A stretch of DNA of 64,000 nt from assembly GCF_002101295.1 (NCBI RefSeq), contig NZ_CP020778.1:682001-746000 (forward strand), given 5' to 3'. Position numbers and translations under genes: made by a program. The DNA is from Candidatus Pelagibacter sp. RS40. GTDB taxonomy: Bacteria > Pseudomonadota > Alphaproteobacteria > Pelagibacterales > Pelagibacteraceae. Below the pieces are notes generated by a model that saw nothing but the letters and a program-made list of their open reading frames with translations, did no database searches and was not told the origin of the DNA. Below, piece by piece: positions 17,422-30,585 of the stretch (the stretch's first letter is position 1; every line of letters starts with the position of its first letter).

Positions 17422-18576
17422 ATGTCATCAAAATTAAAAGTTCTACAAGTAATACCAAAATTAGGTTACGGAGGGGCTGAGACAGGTTGTTTTGATATAG
17501 CACATTATCTATTTGAAAATAATTGTAGCTCATTTTTAATTACAAATGGTGGACCATTAACCAAATTCATAAATAAAAAAAAAGTAAAATACATAAGACT
17601 TCCTGTAAATTCTAAAAACCCTATTATAATGTTATTAAACACAATTTTGATTTCAGTCATTGTCTTTTTTTATAATATAGACATAATTCATGCTAGGAGT
17701 AGGGCTCCAGCATGGTCTTGTTTTTTAGCTTCTAAAATTACTAGAAAAAAATTTGTAACAACTTTTCATGGTACATATAATTTTAAAAGTAAGATTAAAA
17801 AATTTTATAATTCTGTAATGTTAAGATCAGATTTAGTTATAGCTGGATCAAATTTTATATTTTCTCATATTAAAGAAAATTATAAGGAATATCTAAATAA
17901 CTCCAAAAAATTTCTAGTAATTTTTAGAGGAATAAACGTCGATTATTTTGATGCTTCAACAACTTTTACTGAAGACGAAGATAAACTGTTTAAATCTTGG
18001 AACCTTGAGGTTGAAAAAAAAACAATATTATTACCTGGAAGAGTTACTGAGTGGAAAGGTCACGAAATGTTTATTGAAGCCATGAATAAAATAAATATTC
18101 AATTAGGTCACAAGTCGTTTAAAGCAGTGATACTTGGAAGTGATCAAGGAAGAGATTTATATAAGAAAAAACTTATAAGGCTAGTAGAGCAGTATCGAAT
18201 GAATGATCAAATAAAATTTGTTGATCATTGTGAAAATATGCCTTTAGCTTATAAAATTAGTGACTTGATAGTATCAACATCAATTGAACCCGAGGCATTT
18301 GGCAGAATAGCAGTGGAAGCACAATCAATGGAAAAACCTATTATTGCAAGCAATCTGGGTGGCTCGAAAGAAACTATTGTAAATAATAAAACAGGTATCT
18401 TATTTAATGCTGGAGACTCAGACGATTTAAGTAAAAAAATAATTGAGTTTTTCAATTTTGATAAATCAAAAATTGAACAGATGGGAAAAGAAGGTAGAAA
18501 AAATGTTTCTGCGAAGTTTAATGTTGAAAAAATGTGTTTTTCTACTTATTCAGAGTACAAAAAATTAATTAATTAA
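17422..18576 (+). CDS. Family 4-type glycosyltransferase
   Basis: A 384-residue GT-B fold enzyme. The N-terminal acceptor domain begins VLQVIPKLGYGGAETG, typical of GT4 retaining glycosyltransferases, and the C-terminal nucleotide-sugar domain carries the E-x7-E motif in EPEAFGRIAVEAQSMEKP, followed by SNLGGSKE. Related enzymes build lipopolysaccharide or other surface glycans; the sugar and acceptor are unknown. It stops immediately before the thrS ATG, with no spacer, so it may provide the promoter for the translation-gene block downstream. Confidence 0.85.
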   Translation: MSSKLKVLQVIPKLGYGGAETGCFDIAHYLFENNCSSFLITNGGPLTKFINKKKVKYIRLPVNSKNPIIMLLNTILISVIVFFYNIDIIHARSRAPAWSCFLASKITRKKFVTTFHGTYNFKSKIKKFYNSVMLRSDLVIAGSNFIFSHIKENYKEYLNNSKKFLVIFRGINVDYFDASTTFTEDEDKLFKSWNLEVEKKTILLPGRVTEWKGHEMFIEAMNKINIQLGHKSFKAVILGSDQGRDLYKKKLIRLVEQYRMNDQIKFVDHCENMPLAYKISDLIVSTSIEPEAFGRIAVEAQSMEKPIIASNLGGSKETIVNNKTGILFNAGDSDDLSKKIIEFFNFDKSKIEQMGKEGRKNVSAKFNVEKMCFSTYSEYKKLIN

Positions 18577-20493
18577 ATGCCAAATATTACTCTACCAGAC
18601 GGAAAACAATTAAGTTTTAGTGAAAGTGTAACTGGTTTTCAGCTTGCTGAAAAAATAAGTAAATCATTATCAAAGCAAGCATTAATTATTAGTGTAGATG
18701 GTCAGCTTAAAGACCTAGATTTTAAAATTGAAAAAGATTCTAAAGTAAAGATATTTACATCAAAAGATAAAGAAGGGCTTGAAACAATTAGGCATGATAC
18801 CGCCCATATTTTAGCAATGGCAGTCCAAGAACTTTTTCCTGGAACGCAAGTAACAATAGGCCCAGTGATTGAAGATGGTTTTTATTATGACTTTGCAAGG
18901 AAAGAGCCATTCACGCAAGAAGATTTAGAAAAGATAGAGAACAAAATGAAAGATATTGTTGATAGGAATGAAAAAACTTATAGAGAAGTTTGGAAGAGAA
19001 ATGATGCTATAAAACATTTCAAAAATAATGGAGAACATTACAAAGCCGAAATAATTAATTCTATTCCTGAAGGTGAAGAGGTATCTATATATTTTCATGG
19101 AAAATGGCATGATTTGTGTAGAGGTCCGCACTTAAGTTCTACAGGCAAAATTGGAAAATATTTTAAATTAACAAAAGTATCAGGTGCTTATTGGAGAGGA
19201 GACTCTAATAATGAGATGTTACAAAGAGTTTATGGCACCAGTTGGTCTACACAAAAAGAACTTGATGAATACCTAAATAGAATTGAAGAAGCTGAAAAAC
19301 GAGATCACAGAAAGTTAGGAAAAGAAATGGACTTATTTCATTTTAGGGAAGAAAGCCCTGGATCTGTATTTTGGCATGAAAAAGGATGGAACCTTTTTCA
19401 GAAATTAATCTCTTATATGCGAACTAAACAAGATCACGCAGGATATAAAGAGATAAATACACCAGAAATTCTTGATCGTACATTATGGGAAAAATCTGGT
19501 CATTGGGAAAAATTTGGTGCAAATATGTATACCTCTACAACACCTGACGAAAAAGTTTTTGCAATAAAACCAATGAACTGTCCAGGATGTGTTCAAGTGT
19601 TTAATCAAGGACTAAAAAGTTACAGAGACTTACCATTAAAAATGTCGGAATTTGGAAAAGTTCACAGATATGAACCTTCTGGTGCATTACATGGATTGTT
19701 AAGGGTAAGAGCATTTACCCAAGATGATGCACACATATTTTGTACCGAAGAGCAAATTACTCAAGAATGCCTATCAGTTACAAATTTAATTTTAGAAATT
19801 TATAAAGACCTGGGATTTGAAAATGTAATATTAAAATACTCAGACCGACCAGATCTGAGAGTTGGAGATGATGCTGTATGGGATAAATCAGAAGCTGCTC
19901 TTTTAGAGGCAATTAAAGAAACAAAACTAGAATACACTATAAATAAAGGTGAGGGTGCTTTTTATGGTCCAAAAATTGAGTTTGTTTTAAGAGATGCAAT
20001 AGGAAGAGATTGGCAGTGTGGAACCTTACAAGTAGATTTAAATTTACCTGGAAGATTAGGAGCCACTTATGTTGAAAAAGATGGATCAAAGAAAATACCT
20101 GTTATGTTGCATAGAGCATTGTTTGGTTCCTTAGAGAGATTTATTGGAATCTTAATTGAAAATTATTCAGGAAAATTACCTTTTTGGCTTACACCATTAC
20201 AAGTAGTTGTGATACCAATTTCAAGTGACTTTGATAATTATTCAAAAAAAGTTAATCAGCAATTAAAAAAAGTTGGTATCTCAAGTGAAGTTGATTTAAA
20301 AAATCATAATTTAAATTATAAAATTAGAGAACATTCATTGTCAAAAGTACCTTTATTACTTATTTGTGGGAAAAAAGAAGTTGACTCTAATACAGTAACT
20401 ATTAGAAGATTGGATTCCAATAAACAAGAAAATATGGATTTTAACGAGTTTATAAAAAAATACTCTGCTTTAAACAAAGCGCCTTCAATTTAA
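18577..20493 (+). CDS. thrS: Threonyl-tRNA synthetase
   Basis: A 638-residue class II synthetase. The N-terminal TGS domain (1-61), the editing domain with HDTAHILAMAV, and the catalytic core are present. Zinc ligands include the Cys of NCPGCVQVF; motif 2 is VHRYEPSGALHGLLRVRAF-like and motif 3 HRALFGSLERFIG. The anticodon-binding domain occupies about residues 540-638. It begins directly after the glycosyltransferase stop and ends directly before the infC GTG, so translation of the three genes is likely linked. The infC-rpmI-rplT-pheST order downstream matches that of many proteobacteria. Confidence 0.97.
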   Translation: MPNITLPDGKQLSFSESVTGFQLAEKISKSLSKQALIISVDGQLKDLDFKIEKDSKVKIFTSKDKEGLETIRHDTAHILAMAVQELFPGTQVTIGPVIEDGFYYDFARKEPFTQEDLEKIENKMKDIVDRNEKTYREVWKRNDAIKHFKNNGEHYKAEIINSIPEGEEVSIYFHGKWHDLCRGPHLSSTGKIGKYFKLTKVSGAYWRGDSNNEMLQRVYGTSWSTQKELDEYLNRIEEAEKRDHRKLGKEMDLFHFREESPGSVFWHEKGWNLFQKLISYMRTKQDHAGYKEINTPEILDRTLWEKSGHWEKFGANMYTSTTPDEKVFAIKPMNCPGCVQVFNQGLKSYRDLPLKMSEFGKVHRYEPSGALHGLLRVRAFTQDDAHIFCTEEQITQECLSVTNLILEIYKDLGFENVILKYSDRPDLRVGDDAVWDKSEAALLEAIKETKLEYTINKGEGAFYGPKIEFVLRDAIGRDWQCGTLQVDLNLPGRLGATYVEKDGSKKIPVMLHRALFGSLERFIGILIENYSGKLPFWLTPLQVVVIPISSDFDNYSKKVNQQLKKVGISSEVDLKNHNLNYKIREHSLSKVPLLLICGKKEVDSNTVTIRRLDSNKQENMDFNEFIKKYSALNKAPSI

Positions 20494-21039
20494 GTGCCAG
20501 ACTTCAAACAAAACTATTTTCAGAAAAGAACAAAACCAAAAGGACCAAGATCAAATAACAGGATTACTTCACATGAGGTTCAGGTAATCGCAAGCGATGG
20601 TGAAAATCTAGGTATTTTAAATTTAAATGACGCAATTAATCGTGCTAAGGATGAAGGACTTGACTTGATTGAAATTGCACCAAACGCTAAACCTCCTGTG
20701 TGTAAAATAATGGATATGGGTAAATACAAATATGATGCCCAGAAAAAAGCCAACAAAGCAAAAAAGAAACAAAAAAAAATTGAGTTAAAGGAAATAAAAT
20801 TAAGACCTGTAACAGAGGTACACGACTATACTTTCAAAATAAAGAATGCTCAAAAATTTTTAGCAAAAGGGGATAAAGTAAAATTTACAATACGTTTTAA
20901 AGGAAGAGAACTGCAACACTCCAGTTTAGGAAATGAGTTAATGGATAAAATTAAGCAAGATATGCAAGATATTGGTCGTGTAGAATTACAGCCTAAATTT
21001 GATGGCAAACAAATGATAATGGTTATTCAGCCATTATAA
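20494..21039 (+). CDS. infC: Translation initiation factor IF-3, GTG start
   Basis: A 181-residue IF-3: N-terminal domain (NNRITSHEVQVIASDGENLGI, ending in IEIAPNAKPPVCKIMDMGKY), lysine-rich linker helix and C-terminal domain with the RFKGRE motif. IF-3 discriminates against non-AUG starts on the 30S subunit. The start is GTG, directly after the thrS stop, and there is no in-frame ATG before the conserved N-domain. A non-ATG start in infC is a known autoregulatory device (AUU in Escherichia coli); a similar role here is inference. Confidence 0.95.
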   Translation: MPDFKQNYFQKRTKPKGPRSNNRITSHEVQVIASDGENLGILNLNDAINRAKDEGLDLIEIAPNAKPPVCKIMDMGKYKYDAQKKANKAKKKQKKIELKEIKLRPVTEVHDYTFKIKNAQKFLAKGDKVKFTIRFKGRELQHSSLGNELMDKIKQDMQDIGRVELQPKFDGKQMIMVIQPL

Positions 21040-21093
21040 GTCATATTTCTAGTTGTAAATTAATATTAATATTTGTATAAGGCTCCAAAAATT

Positions 21094-21300
21094 ATGCCTA
21101 AATTGAAAACAAAAAGCTCAGCAAAAAAAAGATTTAAAATTTCAGCTAAAGGAAAAGTGATAACTGCACAGGCTGGTAAAAGGCATGGAATGATAAAAAG
21201 AACTAACTCTCAAATAAGAAAACAAAGGGGTACAACTGTGATGGCAAAACAAGATGGAAAAATCGTGAAATCTTATATGCCCTATAGTTTAAGAGGATAA
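21094..21300 (+). CDS. rpmI: 50S ribosomal protein L35
   Basis: A 68-residue basic protein starting [20 protein letters not shown], the invariant L35 N-terminus, which fixes the start at the ATG at 21094; an upstream in-frame TTG at 21073 would add seven unrelated residues. The C-terminus has the usual [16 protein letters not shown] region. It follows infC by 54 nt and precedes rplT by 1 nt. Confidence 0.95.
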   Translation: MPKLKTKSSAKKRFKISAKGKVITAQAGKRHGMIKRTNSQIRKQRGTTVMAKQDGKIVKSYMPYSLRG

Positions 21301-21301
21301 A

Positions 21302-21658
21302 ATGGCTAGAGTTAAAAGAGGCGTAACCAGCAGAGCAAAACACAAAAAAGTTCTTAAAGCTGTAAAAGGCCAATGGGGAAGAAGAAAGAATACAATAAGA
21401 GTTGCAAGACAAGCAATGGAAAAGGCTATGCAATATGCATATAGAGATAGAAGAAATAAAAAAAGAGATTTTAAATCTTTATGGATTCAAAGAATTAATG
21501 CAGGAGTAAGAGAAGAGGGTTTAACTTACTCTAAGTTTATAAATGGTCTAAGTAAATCAGGAATAAAATTAGATAGAAAAATTCTAGCAGAAATCGCATA
21601 CGATAATCCGCAGGCATTTAAAACGATTGTAAAAAAAGCACAAGCAGCTCTAAATTAA
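21302..21658 (+). CDS. rplT: 50S ribosomal protein L20
   Basis: A 118-residue protein with the canonical start [19 protein letters not shown] and full normal length, including [19 protein letters not shown]20 is an early 23S rRNA-binding assembly protein and, in some bacteria, represses its own infC-rpmI-rplT operon; no operator structure could be recognised here. Confidence 0.97.
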   Translation: MARVKRGVTSRAKHKKVLKAVKGQWGRRKNTIRVARQAMEKAMQYAYRDRRNKKRDFKSLWIQRINAGVREEGLTYSKFINGLSKSGIKLDRKILAEIAYDNPQAFKTIVKKAQAALN

Positions 21659-21701
21659 TCTTCGCTATTGTTTTTCTTAAGTTAACAAATAATCTACTAA
21701 A

Positions 21702-22769
21702 ATGTCTGATATTAAAAAAATAAAAGACGAATATCTAAATAAACTCGATAAAGACCAAAATATAGAATCTATAAATCAAATTAAAACTGAATTATTTGGT
21801 AAAAATGGAATAGTCTCTAACGAGTTCAAAAAGTTAGGATCAGTCTCTCAAGAGGAGCGAAAAAAATTTGCATCAGACTTAAATTTTATAAAAGAAGAGC
21901 TACAAAATAAAATTACAAGCAAAATTGAGGAAATCGAAACAAAAGAGATAAACCTAAAGTTAGAAAATGAAAAAGTAGATGTCACTTTACCCGAAAGAGA
22001 TTTTAAACAAGGAAAGATTCATCCAGTTTCACAAGTAATAGATGAAATTTCATCTATTTTTTCTGAAATAGGTTTTAGCGTTGAAGAGGGTCCAGATGTA
22101 GAAAATGAATATAATAATTTTACAGCACTTAATACGCCTGACAATCATCCAGCAAGAGATATGCATGACACATTTTACTTAGATGAAAAAAAAGAATTGT
22201 TACTACGGACACATACCTCTCCTGTACAAGTTCGGACTATGTTAAAAGGCAAACCTCCATTCAAAATAATTGCACCTGGAAGAACTTACAGATCTGACAG
22301 TGACCAAACACATGCACCCATGTTTCATCAAGTTGAAGGACTACATATAGATAAAGATATAAATATGGGACATCTAAAAGGTTGTCTAAATTATTTTATT
22401 AAAGAGTTTTTTGAAGTGGATAAATTAAAGATGAGATTTAGACCAAGTCACTTCCCATTTACAGAGCCATCAGCTGAGGTTGATATAGGTTATGAAATTA
22501 AAGATGGAAAAATAATCATAGGTGAAGGAGACAAATGGTTAGAAATTTTAGGATGTGGAATGGTTCATCCAAACGTCCTAAAAAATGTAAATGTTGATCC
22601 ATCGAAATTTCAGGGTTACGCCTTTGGAATTGGAATAGATAGATTAGGTATGCTAAAATATGGAATTAATGATTTAAGAGCTTTTTTTGAAACAGATTAT
22701 AGATGGCTAAGCCATTTTGGGTTCGATCCTTTAGATGTACCATCAAGCTACAGAGGATTGAGTAGATGA
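21702..22769 (+). CDS. pheS: Phenylalanyl-tRNA synthetase alpha chain
   Basis: A 355-residue class IIc synthetase subunit. An N-terminal coiled-coil (about 1-100) that contacts tRNA is followed by the catalytic domain with motif 2 [20 protein letters not shown] and motif 3 [22 protein letters not shown] sequence near the C-terminus. It overlaps pheT by 4 nt (ATGA). The 43-nt spacer after rplT shows no Phe-rich leader ORF of the sort used for pheST attenuation in enterobacteria. Confidence 0.96.
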   Translation: MSDIKKIKDEYLNKLDKDQNIESINQIKTELFGKNGIVSNEFKKLGSVSQEERKKFASDLNFIKEELQNKITSKIEEIETKEINLKLENEKVDVTLPERDFKQGKIHPVSQVIDEISSIFSEIGFSVEEGPDVENEYNNFTALNTPDNHPARDMHDTFYLDEKKELLLRTHTSPVQVRTMLKGKPPFKIIAPGRTYRSDSDQTHAPMFHQVEGLHIDKDINMGHLKGCLNYFIKEFFEVDKLKMRFRPSHFPFTEPSAEVDIGYEIKDGKIIIGEGDKWLEILGCGMVHPNVLKNVNVDPSKFQGYAFGIGIDRLGMLKYGINDLRAFFETDYRWLSHFGFDPLDVPSSYRGLSR

Positions 22770-25171
22770 AATTTACAATTGATTGGCTTAAACAACATTT
22801 AGATACAGATCTTAATGATAAAGAAATAATTAATAATTTAACGAACGTTGGTCTTGAGGTTGAGAGTTTTGAAAATGCACCTTCCGAATTAGATGATTTT
22901 ATTGTTGCAAAAATACTAAATGCGCAACAACACCCTAATGCAGATAGATTAAGAGTTTGTGACGTTGACATTGGTAAAAGTGAAACTGTTAAAGTTGTGT
23001 GTGGAGCTCCCAATGCAAAAAAAGGTTTGTTTACAGTATATGCAGGACCAGGTGCAATAATACCAAAAAATCAAATGAAACTATCAATCAGTAAAATAAG
23101 AGGTGTTACTTCTTATGGAATGTTGTGTTCTGAAGCTGAGCTTAAATTATCAGATGAAAGCGAGGGAATTACAGAGTTATCAGAAAAGTATAAGGAAAAA
23201 ATTGGGAAAAAATATTTTGATACCAAAACTCCTAAAGTTGTAGATTTATCTATAACACCAAATCGACCAGATTGTCTTGGAGTTAGAGGTATTGCAAGAG
23301 ATCTTGCTGCAGCTGGAGTTGGTTCTTTAAAAAAAATAAAAGATAGTAAACTAAATCAAAATTTTGATCAGGACTTAAAAGTAACTATTAAAAAAGAAAA
23401 AAAACAAGGCTGCACAATTTTTGGTAGTTGTTTAATAAAGGGGGTTTCAAATAAAGAAAGTCCTCAGTGGTTAAAAGATAAAATTATTTCGTTAGGTCAA
23501 AAACCGATTTCTGCAATTGTAGATATAACAAACTATGTGATGATTGATTTAAATAGGCCACTTCATGCATATGATGCTGATAAAGTAAGTAAAGAAATTA
23601 TAGTAAGAAATTCAAAAAAAGGTGAAACTTTTGAAGCACTAGACAACAAAAAATACTCATTAGATGATGATATGTGTGTAATTTCTGATCATTCAGGAGT
23701 GCTAGGATTAGGTGGAATCATAGGCGGAACACGTTCAGGAACCGAACTAGAGACAAAAAATATATTATTAGAGTCTGCGTATTTTTTACCAAGATCAATT
23801 AGAAAAACTTCAAAATTATTAAATATAGATACAGACGCAAAATTTAGATTTGAAAGAGGAATTGATCCAAAATCAATTGAAGCTGGACTAATCAAAGCGG
23901 CTGATCTAATAAAAGAAGTGTGTGGGGGCGAAGTAAGTAAATTTGATATTCAAAGATTGGAAGAAGAAAAAACAAATAAAGTAAAATTTGAAATTTCTTT
24001 GTTTGAAAAAATAACAGGATTTAAAATTGAAAAAAAAGAAATAATTAAAATAATTTCTAATCTTGGCTTTAAAATCAATGAGAATAACGAAAATTTAGAT
24101 TTAGAAATTCCCTCATGGAGACCAGATATTACTCAACCAATAGACATTGTTGAAGAAATCGTTCGTATCAAAGGTTATGAACATATTCAAACATTAATAC
24201 CAGAAAAATCTAGACTTAAACCAACTTTAAATAGGCAGCAAAAATTATTCCATTTCTTACAACGTTCGGTGGCATCCAAAGGTTTTTTCGAGACAGTTAC
24301 TTGGTCATTCACAGACTCTAAAATAAATAATTTATTTAGAGAAAAATATAATGAAATAAAAATTGTTAACCCAATAAGTTCAGAGTTAAATGTTTTAAGA
24401 AATTCAATATTTCCAAATTTAGTTTTTTATTTGAAAAAAAATATAGATAGAGGATTTAAAGATTTATCTTTTTTTGAGATAGGGCCAGTTTTTTCAGGTA
24501 CTAAGCCAGGTGAGCAACTAACAGTAATAGGTGCTTTACAAGCTGGAAAATATTTTAGACTAAATTGGCAAGAAACAGAGAGAAATGTTGATGTATTTGA
24601 TGCAAAGAGGGATACTGTTCAAACTATAGTAGAGGCAGGATTTAACAAAAATAAACTAATAATAAAAGATCAAGCCCCATCTTATTATCATCCAGGCAAA
24701 TCAGGATCAGTTTTTCTAAGCACAGAAGAAGATAAGCCAATTGCTTTTTTTGGTGAAATACATCCAAATATTGTAAAAAAACTAGATATTAAAACTGAGG
24801 CTTTAATAGGATTTGAAATATATTTAGATTTTTTTAAAGAAACTAAGAAAAAACTTAAAGATCAAAAATCTCAATTTGAATATTCAGATTATCAAAAATC
24901 TGAGAGAGATTTTGCGTTTGTAATTGATAAAAAAATTAAAGCACAAGATTTGATAGATATAATTGTATCAATAGATAAAGATTTAATTAAAAATGTTAAG
25001 GTTTTTGATGTTTACGAAGGCGAAAATATTCCAAAAGATAAAAAATCAATCGCACTTAATGTTACAGTACAATCATCTGAAAAAACTTTAAACGAAAAAG
25101 ATTTAGAAAAAATAAATAATTTAATTATTTCTACAGTCGAGAGTAAGTCTGGCGCTAAAATAAGATCCTAA
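22766..25171 (+). CDS. pheT: Phenylalanyl-tRNA synthetase beta chain
   Basis: An 801-residue beta subunit of the alpha2-beta2 enzyme. It has the N-terminal EMAP-II-like tRNA-binding fold (about 39-150, [19 protein letters not shown]), the B3/4 editing domain (about 210-390), B5, the catalytic-like core, and the C-terminal ferredoxin-fold anticodon-binding domain (about 705-801, [18 protein letters not shown]). Length and order are normal. It is coupled to pheS by ATGA and followed 2 nt later by lepA. Confidence 0.96.
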   Translation: MKFTIDWLKQHLDTDLNDKEIINNLTNVGLEVESFENAPSELDDFIVAKILNAQQHPNADRLRVCDVDIGKSETVKVVCGAPNAKKGLFTVYAGPGAIIPKNQMKLSISKIRGVTSYGMLCSEAELKLSDESEGITELSEKYKEKIGKKYFDTKTPKVVDLSITPNRPDCLGVRGIARDLAAAGVGSLKKIKDSKLNQNFDQDLKVTIKKEKKQGCTIFGSCLIKGVSNKESPQWLKDKIISLGQKPISAIVDITNYVMIDLNRPLHAYDADKVSKEIIVRNSKKGETFEALDNKKYSLDDDMCVISDHSGVLGLGGIIGGTRSGTELETKNILLESAYFLPRSIRKTSKLLNIDTDAKFRFERGIDPKSIEAGLIKAADLIKEVCGGEVSKFDIQRLEEEKTNKVKFEISLFEKITGFKIEKKEIIKIISNLGFKINENNENLDLEIPSWRPDITQPIDIVEEIVRIKGYEHIQTLIPEKSRLKPTLNRQQKLFHFLQRSVASKGFFETVTWSFTDSKINNLFREKYNEIKIVNPISSELNVLRNSIFPNLVFYLKKNIDRGFKDLSFFEIGPVFSGTKPGEQLTVIGALQAGKYFRLNWQETERNVDVFDAKRDTVQTIVEAGFNKNKLIIKDQAPSYYHPGKSGSVFLSTEEDKPIAFFGEIHPNIVKKLDIKTEALIGFEIYLDFFKETKKKLKDQKSQFEYSDYQKSERDFAFVIDKKIKAQDLIDIIVSIDKDLIKNVKVFDVYEGENIPKDKKSIALNVTVQSSEKTLNEKDLEKINNLIISTVESKSGAKIRS

Positions 25172-25173
25172 AA

Positions 25174-26985
25174 ATGACAACTACAATTAATAATATAAGA
25201 AATTTTGCTATTATTGCGCATATAGATCACGGTAAATCAACTATAGCTGACAGAATAATTCACAAATGTGGCGGGCTTACGGATAGAGAAATGAAGGCAC
25301 AAGTTTTAGATTCTATGGATATTGAGAGGGAAAGAGGAATTACAATTAAAGCACAAACAGTAAAATTAAACTATAAAGCTAAAGATGGAAAAAATTATGT
25401 TTTAAATATAATTGACACACCAGGACATGTTGATTTTAGTTATGAAGTTAGTAGGTCATTATATGCATGCGAAGGCTCAATTTTAATTGTTGATAGCACT
25501 CAAGGTGTCGAGGCACAAACACTTGCAAATGTTTATCAAGCACTTGATATAAATCATGAAATAATACCTGTCTTAAACAAAATAGATTTACCCGCTTCTG
25601 ATATTGAAAGAACAAATAAGCAAATTGAAGATGTTATAGGGATTGATACCACTGAAGCAGTTCCCTGCTCAGGAAAAACAGGAGAAGGTATAGAAGATAT
25701 ATTAGAGCAAATAATTCATGTACTTCCTGGTCCAAAAGGAGAGGCAAATAATAAATTAAAATGTCTTTTAGTTGACAGTTGGTATGACACTTATCTTGGA
25801 GTGGTGATTTTGGTAAGAGTTATAGACGGAAAAATATCAAAAAATATGAAAATTAAAATGATGTCTACAAACCAAGATTATTTTGTGGAAAAAGTTGGTG
25901 TTTTCACACCTAAACCTAAAGACATAAGTGAGTTAAACGCAGGTGAAATTGGTTTTATAACAACTGGCATAAAAGTTTTATCTGATACAAAAGTTGGTGA
26001 CACTATATGTGATGCAAATTATCCACTTAAAGAGGCTTTGCCTGGTTTTAAACCAAGTAAACCAGTTGTATTTTGTGGTTTGTTTCCAGTAGATAGTTCA
26101 GAATATCAAAAATTAAAAGACGGTTTAGCTAAGTTACAATTAAATGATGCTAGTTTTTCTTATGAGCCAGAGTCTTCCTCTGCTTTAGGATTAGGTTTTA
26201 GATGTGGGTTTCTAGGTCTACTTCATTTAGAAATTGTTACTGAAAGATTAGAAAGAGAATTTGATATTAATCTTCTTACAACAACTCCTGGTGTTGTTTA
26301 TAAAATTCATATGAACAATGGTGATGTAAATGATTTACAGAATCCATCAAGCTTGCCAGATCCTACACTAATCAATTTTATAGAGGAGCCATGGATTAAA
26401 GCAACTATTATCACACCTGATCAATATCTTGGTTCAATTATAAAAATATGCCAAGACAAGAGAGGAATACAAACAAATTTAAGCTATTCAGGAAACAGAG
26501 CAGTTGTCAATTATGAACTACCTTTAAATGAAGTTGTTTTTGATTTTAATGATAGATTAAAATCAATGACAAGCGGATACGCAAGTTTTGACTATGAAAT
26601 AATAGGACACAGAGAAGGTGATTTAGTAAAAATGAGCATTTTGGTAAATTCAGAACCAGTAGATGCGCTTGCAATGATGATACATACAGACTTTGCGCAA
26701 TCAACCGGAAGAGAAGTTTGTGAAAAATTGAAAGATTTAATTCCAAGACACAACTTTATGATACCTATACAGGCTGCTATTGGAGGTAAAATTATTGCAA
26801 GGGAAACCATAAAAGGCTTTAAAAAAGATGTATTGACAAAGATACATGGTGGAGGAGCACTAGATAGAAAAAGAAAACTTCTTGAAAAACAAAAAAAAGG
26901 AAAAGCAAGAGCTAAACAATTCGGAAAAGTTGAAATACCACAAGAGGCATTTATAGGTGTATTAAAAATTTCAAAAGAAAGTTGA
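25174..26985 (+). CDS. lepA: Elongation factor 4 (LepA)
   Basis: A 603-residue translational GTPase. G-motifs are seen as [31 protein letters not shown] and NKIDLP; domains II, III, V and the LepA-specific C-terminal domain (ending [16 protein letters not shown]) are intact. EF4 acts on stalled or mispositioned ribosomes. The gene sits 2 nt after pheT and 7 nt before tRNA-Ser, which may be co-transcribed. Confidence 0.96.
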   Translation: MTTTINNIRNFAIIAHIDHGKSTIADRIIHKCGGLTDREMKAQVLDSMDIERERGITIKAQTVKLNYKAKDGKNYVLNIIDTPGHVDFSYEVSRSLYACEGSILIVDSTQGVEAQTLANVYQALDINHEIIPVLNKIDLPASDIERTNKQIEDVIGIDTTEAVPCSGKTGEGIEDILEQIIHVLPGPKGEANNKLKCLLVDSWYDTYLGVVILVRVIDGKISKNMKIKMMSTNQDYFVEKVGVFTPKPKDISELNAGEIGFITTGIKVLSDTKVGDTICDANYPLKEALPGFKPSKPVVFCGLFPVDSSEYQKLKDGLAKLQLNDASFSYEPESSSALGLGFRCGFLGLLHLEIVTERLEREFDINLLTTTPGVVYKIHMNNGDVNDLQNPSSLPDPTLINFIEEPWIKATIITPDQYLGSIIKICQDKRGIQTNLSYSGNRAVVNYELPLNEVVFDFNDRLKSMTSGYASFDYEIIGHREGDLVKMSILVNSEPVDALAMMIHTDFAQSTGREVCEKLKDLIPRHNFMIPIQAAIGGKIIARETIKGFKKDVLTKIHGGGALDRKRKLLEKQKKGKARAKQFGKVEIPQEAFIGVLKISKES

Positions 26986-26992
26986 TTTTTTT

Positions 26993-27082
26993 GGAGAGGT
27001 GGCCGAGCGGTTGAAGGCGCACGCTTGGAAAGCGTGTAAAGGGGAAACTCTTTCATGGGTTCGAATCCCATTCTCTCCGCCA
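26993..27082 (+). tRNA. tRNA-Ser (GGA anticodon)
   Basis: A 90-nt class II tRNA. The acceptor GGAGAGG pairs with TCTCTCC (one G-T), the anticodon arm ACGCT/AGCGT encloses TGGAAA with anticodon GGA, there is a long variable arm, the T-loop is GTTCGAATCCC-like, and the 3' end GCCA is encoded. Confidence 0.96.
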
Positions 27083-29306
<2,224 letters not shown>

Positions 29307-29307
29307 A

Positions 29308-30585
29308 ATGGAGTTTGGAAAAACTTCACAACTTTACTCCTTGAATAAGTCTACTTATATAAATTTAAGATGGATAGGAATCATTGGTCAATTTATAACT
29401 ATAAATAGTGTTAGATTTATATTCGATTTTGAATTCAATTATATTTTTGCCAACCTAATTATTTTGATTGGTGCAATAAGTAATTTATTTTTAATTTTTT
29501 TTTACAAGAAAACACACTTATCAAATAGATCAGCTTTTAATTTTCTATTAATAGATATTATTCAATTAGCGGCTTTATTATACTTATCAGGTGGAATATT
29601 AAATCCATTTGCTATATTTTTATTAATACCAAGTGTGTTTGCCTCATCCAGTTTAGATATTAAAACAAATATTATACTTATAGGTTTTACAATTTTATGT
29701 ATAATTTTACTAACTTTTTACCATGAGCATTTACCAGCACCACTAGACCAATCAATTACAAACATTTATATTTATTATTCAATCCCTTTAGCATTAATTA
29801 TAGCTTTATTATTTCTAAATTATTTTGCTTTATCATTTGGAAAAGAATCAAATCTTAGAAAAGAAGCTTTAGATAAGATACAAGAGGAAATTTCTAAAGA
29901 ACATGAGCTTATATCTTTAGGAGGCCAAGCTGCAGCAGCAGCACACTCATTAGGAACACCTCTTTCAACTATTAAGATAATATCACAAGAATTGTTTGAA
30001 CAATTTAAAAATGATAAGGATGTAAAAAAGGATATCGACCTTCTTGTAAGCCAAGTAGATAGGTGTAATGAGATATTAAAAAGATTAACATTAAATCCAA
30101 TCGTAGAGGATGAGTTTATTGATAAAGACTTGAGTTTGCACGATTACGTCAAAGAAATAGTTACATCATTCCAAGAAATTTCCGATAAAAATTTCGATAT
30201 TGATATCGAACAAAATGCTAACTCATTCAACGTTACAAAATCAATTGAGATTGTGTATGGGATTAGAAACTTTATTGGTAATGCGAATAAATTCGCCAAA
30301 AATAACATATATATTGCAATTAAAAGTGATAGTGAGGTCTCTGAAATAACAATCGAAGATGATGGACCAGGATTTCCAAAAGATGTTCTTAGTAAAATTG
30401 GTGAACCCTATATTAAATCAATAAAATCAAAGGATAAAAGTAAGTCTGGCTTAGGTTTAGGGATATTTATTGGTAAAACTCTACTTGAGAAAAATGAAGC
30501 TAAACTATTATTTAGAAATTCAGAGACAAGAGGTGGTGCAGAAATTAAAATAGAATGGCTGAATAAAAATTTAGCAAATATTTAA
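29308..30585 (+). CDS. regB: RegB/PrrB-like redox sensor histidine kinase
   Basis: A 425-residue membrane histidine kinase. Six hydrophobic segments fill about residues 25-185 and include SGGILNPF, matching the quinone-binding GGxxNPF signature of RegB. The dimerisation/phosphoacceptor motif [18 protein letters not shown] places the phosphorylated His at 213, and Cys253 in [12 protein letters not shown] lies where the redox-active RegB cysteine sits. The ATPase domain has DDGPGFP and SGLGLGIFI. RegB controls electron-transfer and energy genes through RegA, which is not adjacent here. It follows gyrB by 2 nt and its stop interlocks with that of cobT. Confidence 0.88.
   Translation: MEFGKTSQLYSLNKSTYINLRWIGIIGQFITINSVRFIFDFEFNYIFANLIILIGAISNLFLIFFYKKTHLSNRSAFNFLLIDIIQLAALLYLSGGILNPFAIFLLIPSVFASSSLDIKTNIILIGFTILCIILLTFYHEHLPAPLDQSITNIYIYYSIPLALIIALLFLNYFALSFGKESNLRKEALDKIQEEISKEHELISLGGQAAAAAHSLGTPLSTIKIISQELFEQFKNDKDVKKDIDLLVSQVDRCNEILKRLTLNPIVEDEFIDKDLSLHDYVKEIVTSFQEISDKNFDIDIEQNANSFNVTKSIEIVYGIRNFIGNANKFAKNNIYIAIKSDSEVSEITIEDDGPGFPKDVLSKIGEPYIKSIKSKDKSKSGLGLGIFIGKTLLEKNEAKLLFRNSETRGGAEIKIEWLNKNLANI

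Noticed and set aside
21073..21093. A TTG start for rpmI seven codons upstream
   Set aside because: L35 proteins begin MPKxKTKSS, which corresponds to the ATG at 21094.
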